Shown: positions 1 to 11,905 of the stretch, piece after piece | Position numbering within the stretch: position 1 is the first letter of the stretch | Layout of the letters: each line of letters begins with the position of its first letter | Assembly (NCBI GenBank): GCA_037954665.1 | Contig: JBBMOL010000018.1 | Span: 496,001-560,000 of the forward strand | Length of the DNA stretch: 64,000 nucleotides | Reading direction: 5' to 3' | Source of the DNA: Laguncularia racemosa | Taxonomy: Eukaryota; Streptophyta; Magnoliopsida; Myrtales; Combretaceae | Made by a program: the position numbers and the translations under genes | The notes under the pieces: generated by a model | What the model saw: the letters and a program-made list of their open reading frames with translations, nothing else | Database searches by the model: none | What the model was told of the DNA's origin: nothing

Positions 1-60
1 GTGATTTTTCTACAAATGTAGGCATGGGATAGACTCCCACACATAACTCCCTTAAGTCGT

Positions 61-1230
61 TACGGGATTGCATCAGAGGATGAGAGGCCTTTGGCATCTC
101 AATGGAGAATAGCTCGAGACACCACACAGCACCCCCACGTATGTTGTTCAAGCATATAAGGATGCATTCAACTACCAAACCTCACAACAAGTATGTTACC
201 CCTTTATATTTTACTATCTATTTTATATTAGAGTCGAGTAAGGCTTGAATAAGCTAATAACATCCATGGTCTCATTGCAACTTTAATCTCTTTAAACATT
301 TTTGCTTACCTTCTTTCCACCTCCTTTGTTATGAAAGAAGATTAGGGTCTCAATCTTGGAAGAGTTAGGAATCCCCTAACACATGTTACCAATGCTTCCT
401 TGATTGGAGGTAGGACTTTAGGAAAAGGGGAAGCCATGGAACTTATTTGTAATTTGGTGCATCATATACAAGAATAACATTTTACGATTCCGCTAGACTA
501 AGTCTTTCTCCAGTCCATCTGTAAACAATTACCTTTCATGGATGTTTGTCTTAGCTTTATGCCTTTCCCCTATGCCTTGGCGATTGTAAGCCAGAGTGAT
601 GTTTTGTTGGTTTAAAAAATGCCTTTTGGTTCAACTCTTACTACTTTAATGGTTGTTTTGGTCTCGATACCTTGACCATCAACTGTATTGATTCTGATTC
701 TTTTCTTAGCCTTTGGTTTAATGAATATCTTCCCTTCCTTCCTTTTTTAGAGGAAGTCTACCTTGTTGTCCTAAAGCTAAAGCAAAGTTAGAATAGTGGG
801 TTATTTAGCAATTGTATCCTGAGGAGTTCATTGACATGCTCCCCCCATTCTACCATATGAGCAAAGGCGTATGGACAACTTAGGTACCATTAATATGCTT
901 TCACATTATAGAGTAGTACTACCCAAATTGAGTTTGTTGTCAATTTGGTGGGTTCCAACAAGTGCCTACTGATGTCAACGTAGAGCCCTACATACACCAT
1001 ATTAATTTACAAGGCTAAACTGACATTAATTAGATAACCCTACAAGCATCTTACATTGCCCATTGGAAGGATCATTACTCTTATACAATTTTATTGGGAT
1101 ATGGTGATGGTGTGTATCTAGATTACATTTGGTGGTACAAACATGTCAGTTGATGCTATGTGAGGCGTATTAGAGCAATAATTGGACACTTGATGAGAAA
1201 TACATTTACAATATTACATCAACTAAACTA
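61..1230 (+). pseudogene. Plant mobile domain (PMD, MAIN-like) gene remnant
   Basis: Scattered frames match the order of landmarks in the plant mobile domain found in MAIN/MAIL proteins and related MULE-borne genes. An RPLASQW-like block is followed one frame over by YKDAFNYQTSQQ near 150-190. A (W)YYPNxVCxQFGGFQQVPT-like block lies near 905-970, then a QGxTDIN block, an AHW block and YLDYIWWYK near 1110-1140. These are separated by frameshifts and stops, and about 650 bp without recognisable coding follows GTATGT at 191, which could be an old intron. The 5' end may lie outside the window. I cannot tell a host gene copy from a transposon-carried one. The family call rests on remembered motif order, not on a search. 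Confidence 0.6.
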
Positions 1231-2625
1231 TATGAGTAAGTTCTGCTAATGTGTTTTCTTTTGCTTCTCCTTTCAAGATGACACCTTCTGCTATATACAT
1301 TAAGCATTTGGTCTACCTATAGTGGTTTGCCTAACTAATGCTAGCATACATTTAGTTGAGAATCATGGTTGGGTCATACTTTTTCATATCAATTAGCACA
1401 AGTAGCCATTAGTGGGCAAGATGTTGCAGACTTAAAATATGCATTTCTAGTAGATCTTATACCTACACTACCACTTTGTTGCAAGGCTAACAAAGTAAGA
1501 GTCAAAGGAGGACAACGAAGGGATGAGTACAGCCATCATGAACACACTCCTCTAAACATCATGGTTGAGGACACCATAGACAGCTTAGTTACCAGCACTA
1601 ACTCATTTATCACCCTTCATAGGCACTCTATTAGTGATTTTATCCCTACTTCACCTACTACGTGGAGGTCATGCCACTATCGACTAGGTATTGGTGACAA
1701 CTCATAGCTTTCAGTATAGTGGAGTTCAATTCCTCTATGTGACTTTGATAGGGCCCTACAGTTGCCTGTAATACAAGAGTCATAGGTTCCTCCCACCTTC
1801 GTTGTCAAAGGAATTGAGTATAGATATATTATATCCAAAATCACTAGATAGTGTATTAGTTGTAGGAGGGCATAGAGTTGTTTGTAATTTATTTTAAATA
1901 TTTCTATAGATATTTGAAATATTATATATTTTAATAAAAAAGTTCGTTTTACTTTTCATTATGTTACTAGCTTGTGACTGATATAATTGCTTATATTTTC
2001 CTCTCTCTTTTTTATTGTCATTATGTGTGTTTGTTGGTACATATTGATGTTTGGAATGTGCTATTGTATTTGAGATTGGAGTTAGAATATGTGACTTTAT
2101 GTATGGAGGTGATACAAATTTTGCTGCAGTAGGTGTTATAGTGGAAAGCGCATGTAGTACTCCACTTGTCTAATATATATATATATTTTGTTTCATCCTA
2201 TTTCAATGATATTTTCAAAAAAGAAAAAAAAAAGTCTTTTTTTTTCTTTTTCTTTTTTCTTTTTGACCTACCTGGAACTACGTTTATTGTCATTATACCA
2301 GTTTCAGCTTGTTTTTACTTTCTTTCCACGCATTGACCAGGCATAGTTTTGCTTTCTGTTTTACTTTATTCATGCAATCTAAACTAACTGATAGTGTTGG
2401 TAAACGGTTTTAGAACTTACCGGTAAATCCGGTATACATTTGACGAATAGGGTGAGATTGAGATTGGGATACACGTCTGTGCAATCGCAGTTGTCTAACC
2501 AATCGAAGGGAATGGCAGGGCTACCAGTCTTAAAAGTCTAAATCCTAATCCTAATATTGCTCTAGACTTAGGCAAATGAAAAGGACTTGGCAAAAGTATT
2601 TGAGCGACTTCATGTGCCCTCCTAA
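1231..2625. other. No recognisable gene; one unassigned 112-codon ORF
   Basis: AT-rich DNA. An open frame at 1369-1707 (+) begins with Met and lies just downstream of the PMD remnant. It has no motif I recognise and could be the decayed tail of that gene or chance. T-rich and mixed homopurine/homopyrimidine runs occur around 2215-2265. Confidence 0.5.
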
Positions 2626-2631
2626 ACTAGC

Positions 2632-2649
2632 TATATATATATATATATA
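2632..2649 (+). promoter_or_regulatory. (TA)9 run, possible TATA region
   Basis: An uninterrupted TA repeat is followed about 35 bp downstream by a CT-rich stretch, a typical plant 5' UTR composition. About 135 bp further on is a small ORF with a good start context (2783). It could be a core promoter or simply a microsatellite. Confidence 0.25.
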
Positions 2650-2782
2650 AAGTGAAGTTCTTGCGGGTAACACTTCCTCTCTTTCCCTCCTTCTCAAGCT
2701 TCGATGTAAAGTTCTTTGTCAGGCAGGCAACATCATCCTTTGGTCAACCAACAAAAGCATCTTCGATACGAAAGCCATCGCC

Positions 2783-2896
2783 ATGGAAGGCTTATATCCA
2801 AAGAAACATTTGATTGTTTTTTTGACCCAGAATCCTAATCCTCGAAACTCCCAACTCCACAAATTCCAAACCGGACATCCTTTTCCAAGATCCTAA
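2783..2896 (+). CDS. Possible 37-residue small ORF
   Basis: The ATG lies in GCCATCGCCATGG, close to the plant/Kozak optimum, downstream of a TA-rich box and a pyrimidine-rich leader. The product starts MEGLYPKK and is basic and Pro/Asn-rich, without a domain or signal I recognise. It may be a first exon or a chance ORF. There is no homology support. Confidence 0.2.
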   Translation: MEGLYPKKHLIVFLTQNPNPRNSQLHKFQTGHPFPRS

Positions 2897-5196
2897 GACT
2901 GACCCCCCCTTGCTTTTCTTGCTATTGCATCTTTAACGATTGGAAATGATTTTTTCAGGATAAATGTTAACGGATGACTAGTGATGATATCTAATAAAGA
3001 AACTTTTTAACCTCTCATACATTTATTATATTTTTTTAATGTATAATTAATATATATATTCACAACATATACATGAATGGATTGATGATTTATATTATAA
3101 ACAAGAAAACTTGAGGGAATACTGGAGCCCGAGGTGGATATATCTACATGGAGTAGGAATGACTGAGTCAGAGATGGATAGTGACAGTTTAATATTCTCC
3201 TAAAACCTTCTCAAGCTACCATGGTTTTACAGGTTCAAATTCCAATAGTTACCAATAAACAGTCCCATGAGAAGAAAAACGCATAAAGTTTGTTGCGTTT
3301 GATTATTCACTAAAATCTGTTTACATATAAGTTTTGCACTGGCCATATGTTATATTCTATTCTATGAGTGGGTTTTCAAATTCAGAATCAAAAAGCAAAC
3401 TTTAAAACTAAGTCTATCCTGAAATATACCCCCATCGTGCAGAACATGCAGTGCAGATATATCCAATTACATAAGAAGTAGTGGTGGGGAGTGAATACTG
3501 TACCATGGAAAGTTCTCCCTGGGCAAGCTGTAAACGTAATCTTGCTATTTGTTTTTTAACAGATACAGATACCACGAGGGATTAACGAATAACAAGCTGC
3601 GGTCCACAACGGAAGTAACTTTCGTTATGCAAAGAGTGATGTAGTCCTGACAATAGCACACAGACAGAGTCATAAATATGAAGGGGAAAATAATGAATCC
3701 TCCGCCTACTTTTTTTTTTTTAATTATAACTACTCATCAGTGTCTCCCCACGTTAACAAAAGACATTGAAAGATGGAGAGGCGACCACAGTGCATTCATT
3801 GACTACAATCCTGCACTACCTTAAATTTGTGGGCCCATTTTTCCACTAATTTATTCCCCTTTTTTTAATATAATCTTGCACACAATGGACGGGCCTGATT
3901 ACCCCCACCTCACCACCACAGTCGACCACCTCCACTCTATCCATTTTTTACCAAAAATTTCCAACCACCATGCCCACCCATCTTGCGCATGCTTTCACCG
4001 ATTTAAATGGGAGGGGGGCAGCGTCATCATCATCATCAACCACCCATTTACATCCATGTAACCCTAACCTAATGTCTCAATCCCACTCTCATTCTCAATC
4101 TAACTAAGGCCATTCATGTTCATACCACTAAATTCTCTCGATAAATGCTCACAAATGCTGGAATGCTAACAAGGAAAAATGCTGTCAGTCCAATTCTAAC
4201 AACTCCCATCATTAAAAGCATATTACATAATTTTTTTTTATAAAAAAAAAAAAAGAGAGAGACTTGTACATGAAAAAAAAAAAAATTACTCAGGCTTTTT
4301 TGTGTATAAAGAGTTTCTAAAATAGGATAGCAATAATAGAACCACCCAATTATTTTCCATTATCAATATATGGTACCATCTTGCACCAATATGTGTGTGG
4401 TGTTCTCCTCAAAGCTGACAGTCACAAAACCCCTGTTTTAACTATTAATATGACTTCAATTTACCAGTACAACCAAAACTGATGGTTTTTAATAATTCCA
4501 CTATAATTAACCAGTAACCACCAAGTACAAGGGCATTTCAACTTTATTTTTTTTTCCCTTTTGAAACGTCAAAACACCCATGTGCTTCCACACAATTATT
4601 CAAGACTTACATTAATCAGCAATAACCCACATTCAAACTTTGCAAATAAATACTCTTTTATCACCTCCTCCAACTTCTGCCCCCACCATTAGCTTGCTTT
4701 TGTTTTCTTCTTTCCCCCCCCCCCCCCCCCCCCCGAAACACACAGGCCATTAGTTCATATAAGTAGTTTTAACTAAAAAAGAATAAGCAAACAGTACCGA
4801 AATGACATTTCATCTACACTCCAAGAACAAACCAAATTTAACCATTTAAAAATAAACAAGGATGGATAAGTAATTAAATAGGAATAACGTTACTCACATT
4901 GTGTATGCAAGGGCGACTCTATTATTATTATATAATATTATGCATATTCATAGAGTAAAAATTCTGTGTTTACGGAGCTGTAAAATCAAACGAGATCATG
5001 TAATGTGATGAAGTGTGTTGTACTATACAAAAGCCAAGAAAATTCAGTTCCCCTTTTTACCCTGAACAATTAGTATATTTTTACCGAAAACCCCAAAAAG
5101 CTCAACCCTCAAACCAAACCAACAGGGAGGGGGGCAAAACAGTACTTTTAACCACAATGCACGAAACGCTTCAACATCAACAACCGTCGTAACAAA
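2897..5196. other. Intergenic DNA downstream of the 5197-6135 gene
   Basis: No convincing coding region. It holds homopolymer runs at 3711-3722, 4232-4255 and 4274-4286 and a 21-bp C run at 4714-4734. The part next to 5197 would be the 3' UTR and terminator of the minus-strand gene; I could not fix a polyadenylation signal. The short ORF at 3876-4061 (+) is His/Pro-biased and lacks support. Confidence 0.6.
4714..4734. repeat. 21-bp poly-C tract
   Basis: A pure run of 21 C (poly-G on the other strand) in an otherwise AT-rich intergenic region, preceded by pyrimidine-rich sequence. A second pure run of the same length lies at 54564-54584. Confidence 0.95.
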
Positions 5197-6135
5197 TCAG
5201 TGGTTGTGGTTGTTCGCTCTCCCGAAATCCACCAACTTCCGAGATCGGTTCCCGCAAAATGACGCCGCCGTCGAAAGGTGAGGCTTCACTGGTATCCTGA
5301 GTTCGCCGGAATATCCCATATCGCTCTTCTGGTGGTGTAGCCGGCTAGGACTCGCCCTTACAAGCGGACTCAGGCAGAAAGCCAAACCGGACACATTCCG
5401 AGAGTGTCCACCACGCGCCGTCCTCCTCCCATGCGCCGGAGTAACTCCCGCCGCCGATGATGTATATCCGCTCGCCGAAGGAGACTGATCGTATCCGCAA
5501 TCGCCTTCCGACTCATCTCCTCTTTCCGGCGACATACCGCGGTTCGATATCCTAGAAGGCTTCCGGCTCCGTCCGCCTCGTGCGGAGGAGGAAGCATTCT
5601 CGAAGAACATTCTTGACTCCTTCTTGGAGCGGCGAGGGAGGAAAGGAAACCACGCCGGTGAAGACGAAGAGGCGGAGGCGTCACAAGAATCGCGATGGAA
5701 ATTACGATCTGGATGGGACGAAACCCTAGGACCCTGATCCGGAGGAAGATCGGAATTGCATTTGCCGGATCTGGACCTAAAGAACCTCTTTAACAAGGAG
5801 AATTTGCCGTGTTTCTTTTTATTGTAATCACCGTAAATGGAGAATTCCCCGAATTTTGGACCGATTTGAGGAGTGCTGTAAAACCGACGGTGTTGATTGT
5901 CCTGGACCCACGAATCTTGGTCGTCCGATTTGCGGCGAGTAACGTAAGGCGACACAGAGCGAGGGAAGATCAACGGAGGCGGTTGGGCTTGGGTATGGGC
6001 ATGGCACCGGTTCTGAGAGGCTTGGAGCTGAGCGTGGGCTTGAGCCGCCATGAGAGCGAAGAGACGTTCCCGGAGACACGTGGCGCATACTCCGACCGTG
6101 CTTGTTAGGTCTGTGGGATGTTTCTTACACCTCAT
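5197..6135 (-). CDS. Plant-specific protein with N-terminal Cys/His cluster and Ser/Arg-rich body
   Basis: Intact single-exon 312-codon gene, the only clearly intact host gene in the window. The start at 6135 is chosen because MRCKKHP is the conserved beginning of this family. Residues 3-25 carry C3, H6, C17 and C20 followed by LRERL, a small possible zinc-binding module reminiscent of the N-terminus of OCTOPUS-type plant proteins. Residues 106-125 form a basic patch (KKKHGKF, LLKRFFRSRSGK). Residues 145-260 are Ser/Arg/Gly-rich and probably disordered, and the C-terminus has a conserved-looking basic segment ending RKLVDFGRANNHNH. There is no signal peptide or membrane segment. GC content is well above the flanks. 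The leader holds (CT)n and (CA)n tracts on the coding strand. The molecular function is unknown to me; a scaffold or membrane-associated role would be a guess from the OCTOPUS resemblance. Confidence 0.88.
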   Translation of the reverse strand: MRCKKHPTDLTSTVGVCATCLRERLFALMAAQAHAQLQASQNRCHAHTQAQPPPLIFPRSVSPYVTRRKSDDQDSWVQDNQHRRFYSTPQIGPKFGEFSIYGDYNKKKHGKFSLLKRFFRSRSGKCNSDLPPDQGPRVSSHPDRNFHRDSCDASASSSSPAWFPFLPRRSKKESRMFFENASSSARGGRSRKPSRISNRGMSPERGDESEGDCGYDQSPSASGYTSSAAGVTPAHGRRTARGGHSRNVSGLAFCLSPLVRASPSRLHHQKSDMGYSGELRIPVKPHLSTAASFCGNRSRKLVDFGRANNHNH

Positions 6136-6560
6136 GGAGAGAGAAGTAAGCCTTTTTTTTTTTTTTTTGGGTTTGACTGTGCGAAATTGAGGAGGTGTTT
6201 GGGGATAATTGGGAAATGAGAAGATTATTTAGGGATTTCGTTATCCATTACCACCTGGTAAATGGAGGACTCAATTCGGATAGGTAACAGATACTCAGAC
6301 AGCACCAGAGAGAGAGAGAGTGTGTGTGTGTGTTGGGGGGAGTTGGGTGCGTGTTGGGAGAGAATTGGAGAAGGTGTTTGCTTTTATTCAATGGAGGCCT
6401 GAGTTGTCTATGCGTGTGTGTGTGTGTGTGTGTGTGAGAGAGAAGAGAGACGAGAAATGGAAAACAAATAAATGCAGAATTAATTGTGAAAAGAACACCC
6501 CCCCAAAAAAAATAAATAAATAAAGAGAGAAAATGGGTTGCGTTCACATCCATTCGTTAA
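6136..6560 (-). promoter_or_regulatory. Leader/promoter-proximal region with CT and CA microsatellites
   Basis: Upstream of the 5197-6135 start. On the coding strand it carries a poly-A run next to the start, then CA/CT tracts (plus-strand 6307-6332 GA then GT; 6414-6450 GT then GA) and a TTTATTTATTTATT stretch near 6510-6525. CT-rich leaders are common in plant genes. No certain TATA box or transcription start can be assigned. Confidence 0.4.
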
Positions 6561-8434
6561 ACAATTAATAGTCAGGTCAATTCGTATATCCAGCTTATCT
6601 TTTATTCTATATTGCATACATTTTGGGGTAAATTCAGATTTGGTTTTCAAGTAGTTTGATGGTAGTTTTAGGTGCTATTTTGCTTTGGCTCATAGACTTT
6701 TTATACTTATGAAAGTTTATCATCTTAATTAAAATGAATAGATCCTTCTTCTTTTTCTTTTTTCTGGGTGAGTTTTCTTGCTTTGATTTAACTATTAATT
6801 AAAATAAATAGATGACAATAAAAAAGTAATTAATAATAAATTTTGTATAATATTTCTAAGAAGATCTAAAAGCTAAAGAGTTTTGTGGTTTTCCTTTCTA
6901 ATATTATATTTTGTAAGAAGTGCAAGCAAGATATTTGCCGTTTTGTTTTGTGTGTTAATAATTGATGAAAATGATGGTGCTTGTGTGTTTATTATTGCTA
7001 AAAGTTGTGTTGGGAAAGTTTCGTTGACTTTGGGTGGATTTTTTAATGATTATTTTAGGACCCAACGACAATCCGCAAAATGAGATTTCTTGCCCTATCG
7101 ACATACTTTCTTATCTGTTTGCTTTGCGTCGGTTCTTATTATTTTTCTCAAATTCCTTGTTTAATATTGACTCAAATCTTTGTTGCTTTGCCTATGTCTT
7201 TGTTCTCTTGGATAAGTTAGATTTCTGGCGATTTACCCTTGCCCATTGTCAAACTATGGAATCAACATTTTTTACCCTATTAAAGTTAATTGAATCTCTT
7301 CCGAATAGTATTCAATTAAATTTCTACAAGAAAAACAAAATAAATTTTATACCTATTTTTTTCTTCTATTTTTGTTTGATGAATGTAAAATGATACTTAT
7401 GAGGCAAGATCGGAGTTAGTGTGTTCGCCAAAACCAAGTCGAAATCAAATTCTTTTACAATGTGATTTAATTCAACGCTTGAATCATTCTGACGAATTGC
7501 ACTGCTAAGAGTGAAAAGACAAGAACAGCTTCCATTGCATTTTTCATATCCTTGATTTTCTTTAAATTCATTTATTTTGTTTTATTTACATTGAATCTAT
7601 TATTTAACATTTTTGTGCCTCTTTGGTGTAGGTTTTCTTTTTCAGAACTTTTAGTTGCTTATAGTAGGAGATGACGAACAATACTCAAGAGTAAAAAAAT
7701 CTAATTTGGATGGGGAAAAAAAAATGAACCTATTCAAGATGTGGTAGAAGGAAAAAATAAAAAAGAAAAAGAAGAATACAAATGGGGTTCAAACTATTTT
7801 ACAAACCAAATCAAATTTTTTTTTTTTTTAAAGTGATTCAATTTAAAATTGATTTAGTTTACTCATTATTACTTTCAGCTCTCTCTATATTGTTATTTAT
7901 TATGACCTTATTCATACTATTTTGCTTAAATTATAAATATATCGTTTTATATTTGTTTCATATGTGTTTAATCTCTCTTTAGTTGAGAGATTTGAGCATC
8001 TAAAGCCTTAATCTTCAAAAAGGTACTTTGAAAAGATAATTTCACCTTGATAAAAATAATATAAAAAATAATACTTGCTAATTACTCTTCATGTCATAAA
8101 TCGAACCTGGGTTGGATCAAATCCCTATATGGATGAAATAAGCCTATAAGCTATAAATTATCAAAGTTATCTCCAGTATTCATTTTCTGACACTTAAGTA
8201 AAAAAAGTACGATTATGATAAGAGAATCTAAATTTATGGAGAGTATTTGATCTCTTACTATTATTTTCTCTCTAGTCAATTGACATGCCATAGTTGATTT
8301 TAATTGAGTCTCTGTGTGACAATTTGCAGTTTTATAGGACATAAATAATTTTTTTTTTCTTCCCCGATAAATGAAATACTTGCAACCTTGAAAACCATTA
8401 TACTAAGAGCAGCATTAAATGTGGCAACTGAAGT
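6561..8434. other. AT-rich DNA, no recognisable gene
   Basis: Several short open frames (for example 7034-7393 and 7782-7982, +) are Phe/Leu/Ile-rich, which is what T-rich DNA gives by chance. I see no domain or structured repeat. Confidence 0.6.
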
Positions 8435-9120
8435 TTTTCTTTTTCTTTTTTTTTTGGTAATAAGGCAGACTAAAATTAATATTTACAAAAGTCATACAAA
8501 GTTTAATTACAAGTCGAATGCTCATGGCATTCTTTATCTTTCAAAAGACGTTAGCTTTTCCTACATAAGCCATAGCCTAACATGTCTTGCTGCAAAAAAT
8601 TCAAAAGTTCGGTAAGAGGAACACGAAACAAAATGACATCTTCATCTCAACACTGAATATTTGTTGCCAGCCAATCCACAACGTTGTTAGTTTCCCTCAG
8701 TACTACTTCAATTTGCATCTCCCAAAGGAAGGAGATCTTTTCTCTACAAGCAAATAATACATTATGATACTTCAATTCGATATTTTTATTATTCAACAAA
8801 AACTTGATAGCAATAGAAAAATCAACATTCATTTCAACTTTTTTATATTCTTTGGCTACACAAAAATGTAATCCCTAATATATTTCCCATAACTTTGCAA
8901 CAACTATGTCAATTTGGCCTAATTTTTTTGCAAAACCAAAAATCCAACGATTATGATTATCTCGTATAACTCCACCAATCATTGCTTGACCACTTGTAAT
9001 AATAATAGACCCATCTATATTAAGTTTGATCTATCCTTCCTGTGGGATTTGATCATGTACATTCCGCCATTCTACTTTGTACAAGTGTTGACTTCCTTTT
9101 AAATGTGCCCAATATTCATC
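8435..9120 (-). pseudogene. LINE-type RNase H (RVT_3-like) remnant, 5'-truncated
   Basis: Read on the minus strand from about 9080. A P-Q-E-G-(stop)-I-K-L-N-I-D-G-S start matches the GWIKLNxDGS entry of the plant LINE RNase H domain. It is followed by GGVIRDN, RWIFGFAKKLG, AKLWEIY..GLHFCVAKEY, VDFSIAIKFLLNN and, at 8647-8832, REtNNVVDWLA. D, E, D and D catalytic positions are recognisable. The Trp of GWIKLN is now TAG. At the low-coordinate end, where a minus-strand LINE 3' tail should lie, the plus strand has a T-rich run (8435-8456), consistent with a poly-A tail. RT and endonuclease are absent, so this is a 5'-truncated LINE copy or a lone RNase H remnant. Confidence 0.75.
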
Positions 9121-9189
9121 AACCATACATCTAACTTAACTCACAAGAGATTATTGTTGCATAGTTTGATTGGATATTTCCTTGTATAT

Positions 9190-10090
9190 AGTTAGGGCTA
9201 AATAGGTCTTCAGTTAGTTTTTTTTTTTTTTTTTTAGAAATCAGTATTTAGGTTTTTTACAGAAATAATTAATAATAATAATAGAAATAAAAAATAAAAA
9301 TAATTGTCACATACAGAAATGGTTTTCATAAAATAAGAATCCTTCATTGGTGTTTTCAAACATTTGGTCTTTTAGAGTTTCCAAAATTAGGAAATCAAAT
9401 TCAAGGTCTTTAGAATCTATATATTAAAACGGTAATAAATGTAAATCTAATGCCTTTTTTATATAAATAAAATAAATCAACATACTAAAGTTTTTTAAAA
9501 ATCAAAACTATATTAGTTTGATCCCGATTAGTGGATATGTAAGTACCTATGAGGTAACCATAAAAAATGTAAAAACCTTTTTTTTTCATGTCTTATTTTT
9601 AGTAAATAAAATACAGTAGAAAAAATAAAATAAAATATTCATAGTAAATTAATTATTAGAATTTTTAGCTTTCATTTGTTTCACTTTGTGCTTTTATTTA
9701 CATGAAAGTGTTATCTCTTTCATGTATGATTATGAAGAGAATTTCTATAAGGCTTTTTGCTTCATTTAATTAAAAAATAACAAGCAGTAACTGTTATAGT
9801 TTTAATAGGTTAGCCCTAGCACTTAGCGTCTCTAGTTAATGTTTTTATTTTAAAAATATATATATATTTTAGAAAACTTGCACATTAGTAGTTGGAAATT
9901 AGTTTTAATGCACCTATTTAAATCTAATTTCTTATTCTTTTCCAACTTTATTTGGTGGTGATTCCTAATTTCTAAATGTTTTAAAAGGTTTTATTTTTTT
10001 TCTTAAATTTTACTGTTGAATAAGTTATATTAAGGGAGCTTAACAAAGGTTAATTTAAAGAAAAATTCAAAATTGAGCTTAATAGAATTG
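9190..10090 (+). repeat. Dispersed repeat, copy 1 (LTR-like)
   Basis: The sequence from the GTCTTCAGTTAG/poly-T boundary onward matches 25030-25590 block by block: AAATYAGTATTT, AATTAATAATAATAAT, TTGTCACATA, AAATAAGAATCC, GGTTTTATTT, CTTAACAWAGGTTAA. Copy 1 is longer and carries about 300 bp not seen in copy 2. The second copy lies upstream of a retrotransposon PBS (25899), so this is probably degenerate LTR sequence. Confidence 0.65.
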
Positions 10091-10284
10091 ATGACTCTAC
10101 TAGAGATCCAATTATACAATGGGCTAGATAGTTGTTATTTTTTGTGAAAATAATCATAAGGTTTTATTTAAATTCCCTTCTATGTAATATGGTTTGTATT
10201 ACATTTTTTGTAAATAATTTATTTTTATGTATATTATTACTAACTAGACTTTAAGTGCAAGAAAGCCAACTATAGGCCCGTTGG

Positions 10285-11905
10285 GCTAAAAGAGGCATTT
10301 TTTTAGGGGTGTATTTTGTGATAAAATGAAACGTATGCTAGATATTATGATTAAAACTAAGCCATCTTAAGACCCTAGGTGGGAGGCCAATGTATAGGCT
10401 TCAAGTGTTGTGATGTAACCACTTCCTACAGTCGACTAGACTTCCCCACTCTTGCTTCGATGTGGCCTAGCACCCATTTTCCTTTTCAAAAAAAAAAAAA
10501 AAAAATGAGGCCATAGAGCTTAAGGACCTAGAGAAACCACCTATTGCATTCACTTTTTAAAATGAAAATATTTAGTGAGTTATAATTTATTAATACATTG
10601 TAAATCATATTTTATGTAATCTTATCTTATAGCCTTGTATGTAGTTTTCTCTGTAGTCATTTGTAAAATTTTCATTTTTGTAATTTTTATTAAAGGTAAG
10701 CCTATTAGGGGTCTAGCTCTTTTATGATCCTTTTGATGTAATCTTGGAGTCTTAATAAAGTTATAACTCAAAATATTTTGTAATAAAATTACCACACCAT
10801 TATCCAATTGATGGCCCTTGCATTTGTATCTTTGTGTGTGTGTGTGTGTGTGTCTACTTATTTTTTTTTTTTTTATTACTTTTCTTGATTGTTTGTTAAT
10901 ATGTACTACAATGAATATAAAGAAAAAAAAAAAAGAATTTTGTCTTAAGGCACACAATTGGAAGTTAACTAAGGAACTAATCATTATGAAACTAACGGGT
11001 TTTCTTTCAAAGTCTTTCAAAAAAATTCAAAAAATAAGATAAGAAAAAAAAACCATGTATTTTTCTCAAAATAAATGTAAGTTTCATGATAATTTTTAAC
11101 TTAGGCTAATCTTCTAGTGTAAAACTCTTAGATGTACCATATTATCATTAGGGAAACATAAAAAGAAAAAAAAAACAATAAATTTTGACCCTTGGATTTC
11201 CATTTTGTAAATTATCAATCTTGTAAATATTTTGGCCTTCTTTTGTCACCACCTTTATGGTAAAATTTATCAACCCATTAGGTTATCACCTTTCTAATAG
11301 AGATTTCTCCATGTGTTGTTATTGTATGAATAGGTTACCGTCTATGAGTTGTCACCCTCCAAGTTGTCACTTTTTAGTAGATTAGGTCACCACCCTATTA
11401 CAAGTATTAAGTGCCACCCTCATGTCTTTTGTTTTGAATTTTAGTATTCATGAAAACTTTATAATAATAGCTTTGTCATCTTAAGTAGCATCTTTTAATA
11501 CTAAATCAATCAACCTTAGTCACTCTTGTTCTCTATAGCATGAGCTTTCCTTAACTCTCACTAATAATTTTTTTCTTAAAAAAAATAAAAAATAAAAAGT
11601 TTTTGAAAGTAATGAAAATAAAAGTTTTTTTTTTCAAAAGCGGAAAAAATTGAAGTAAAAAAGAGATTTTACTTTTTTTGTAGGAGCTCTATGATATTGC
11701 TTTAAGTAGTTAAGCCCATCCCTAAAGCCTACAATCATTCGGTTTAAAGCTAAGATGACTAACAATAAGAGCCCTAAACAGAAAATCTCCTCCTTAGAAT
11801 AGTCTATGCTCAAAATGGCTCAACAGATATAGGCTGTTACCTCTATCATGAACATCCTATATACATAAAAAAAAAAAAAAAAAACCTCAAGAGAACCACT
11901 TTAAA
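10285..11905 (+). repeat. 1.6-kb direct repeat, unit 1
   Basis: Starts at GCTAAAAGAGGCATTTTTTT and is repeated head to tail by 11906-13562, with the same landmarks in the same order: GTGTATTTTRTGA, AAGCCATCTTA, TTGTGATRTAACCACTTCC, the (GT)n tract at 10834-10852, TTAGGCTRATCTTCTAG, CACCACCCTATTACA and CTCCTCCTTAGAATAGTCT. By eye the units are close to 90% identical apart from homopolymer and microsatellite changes. No coding content. Confidence 0.85.

Noticed and set aside
2520..2560. CCTAATCCTAATCCTAA telomere-like phrase
   Set aside because: Too short and not the plant TTTAGGG repeat.
3876..4061. 61-codon His/Pro-rich ORF
   Set aside because: No recognisable motif, no promoter or start support; composition explains it.
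5370..6108. Overlapping ORFs within the 5197-6135 gene
   Set aside because: GC-rich coding DNA often opens other frames; only the 312-codon frame has the conserved family N-terminus.
7034..7393. Hydrophobic ORF suggestive of membrane segments
   Set aside because: Phe/Leu richness follows from T-rich DNA; no conserved pattern.
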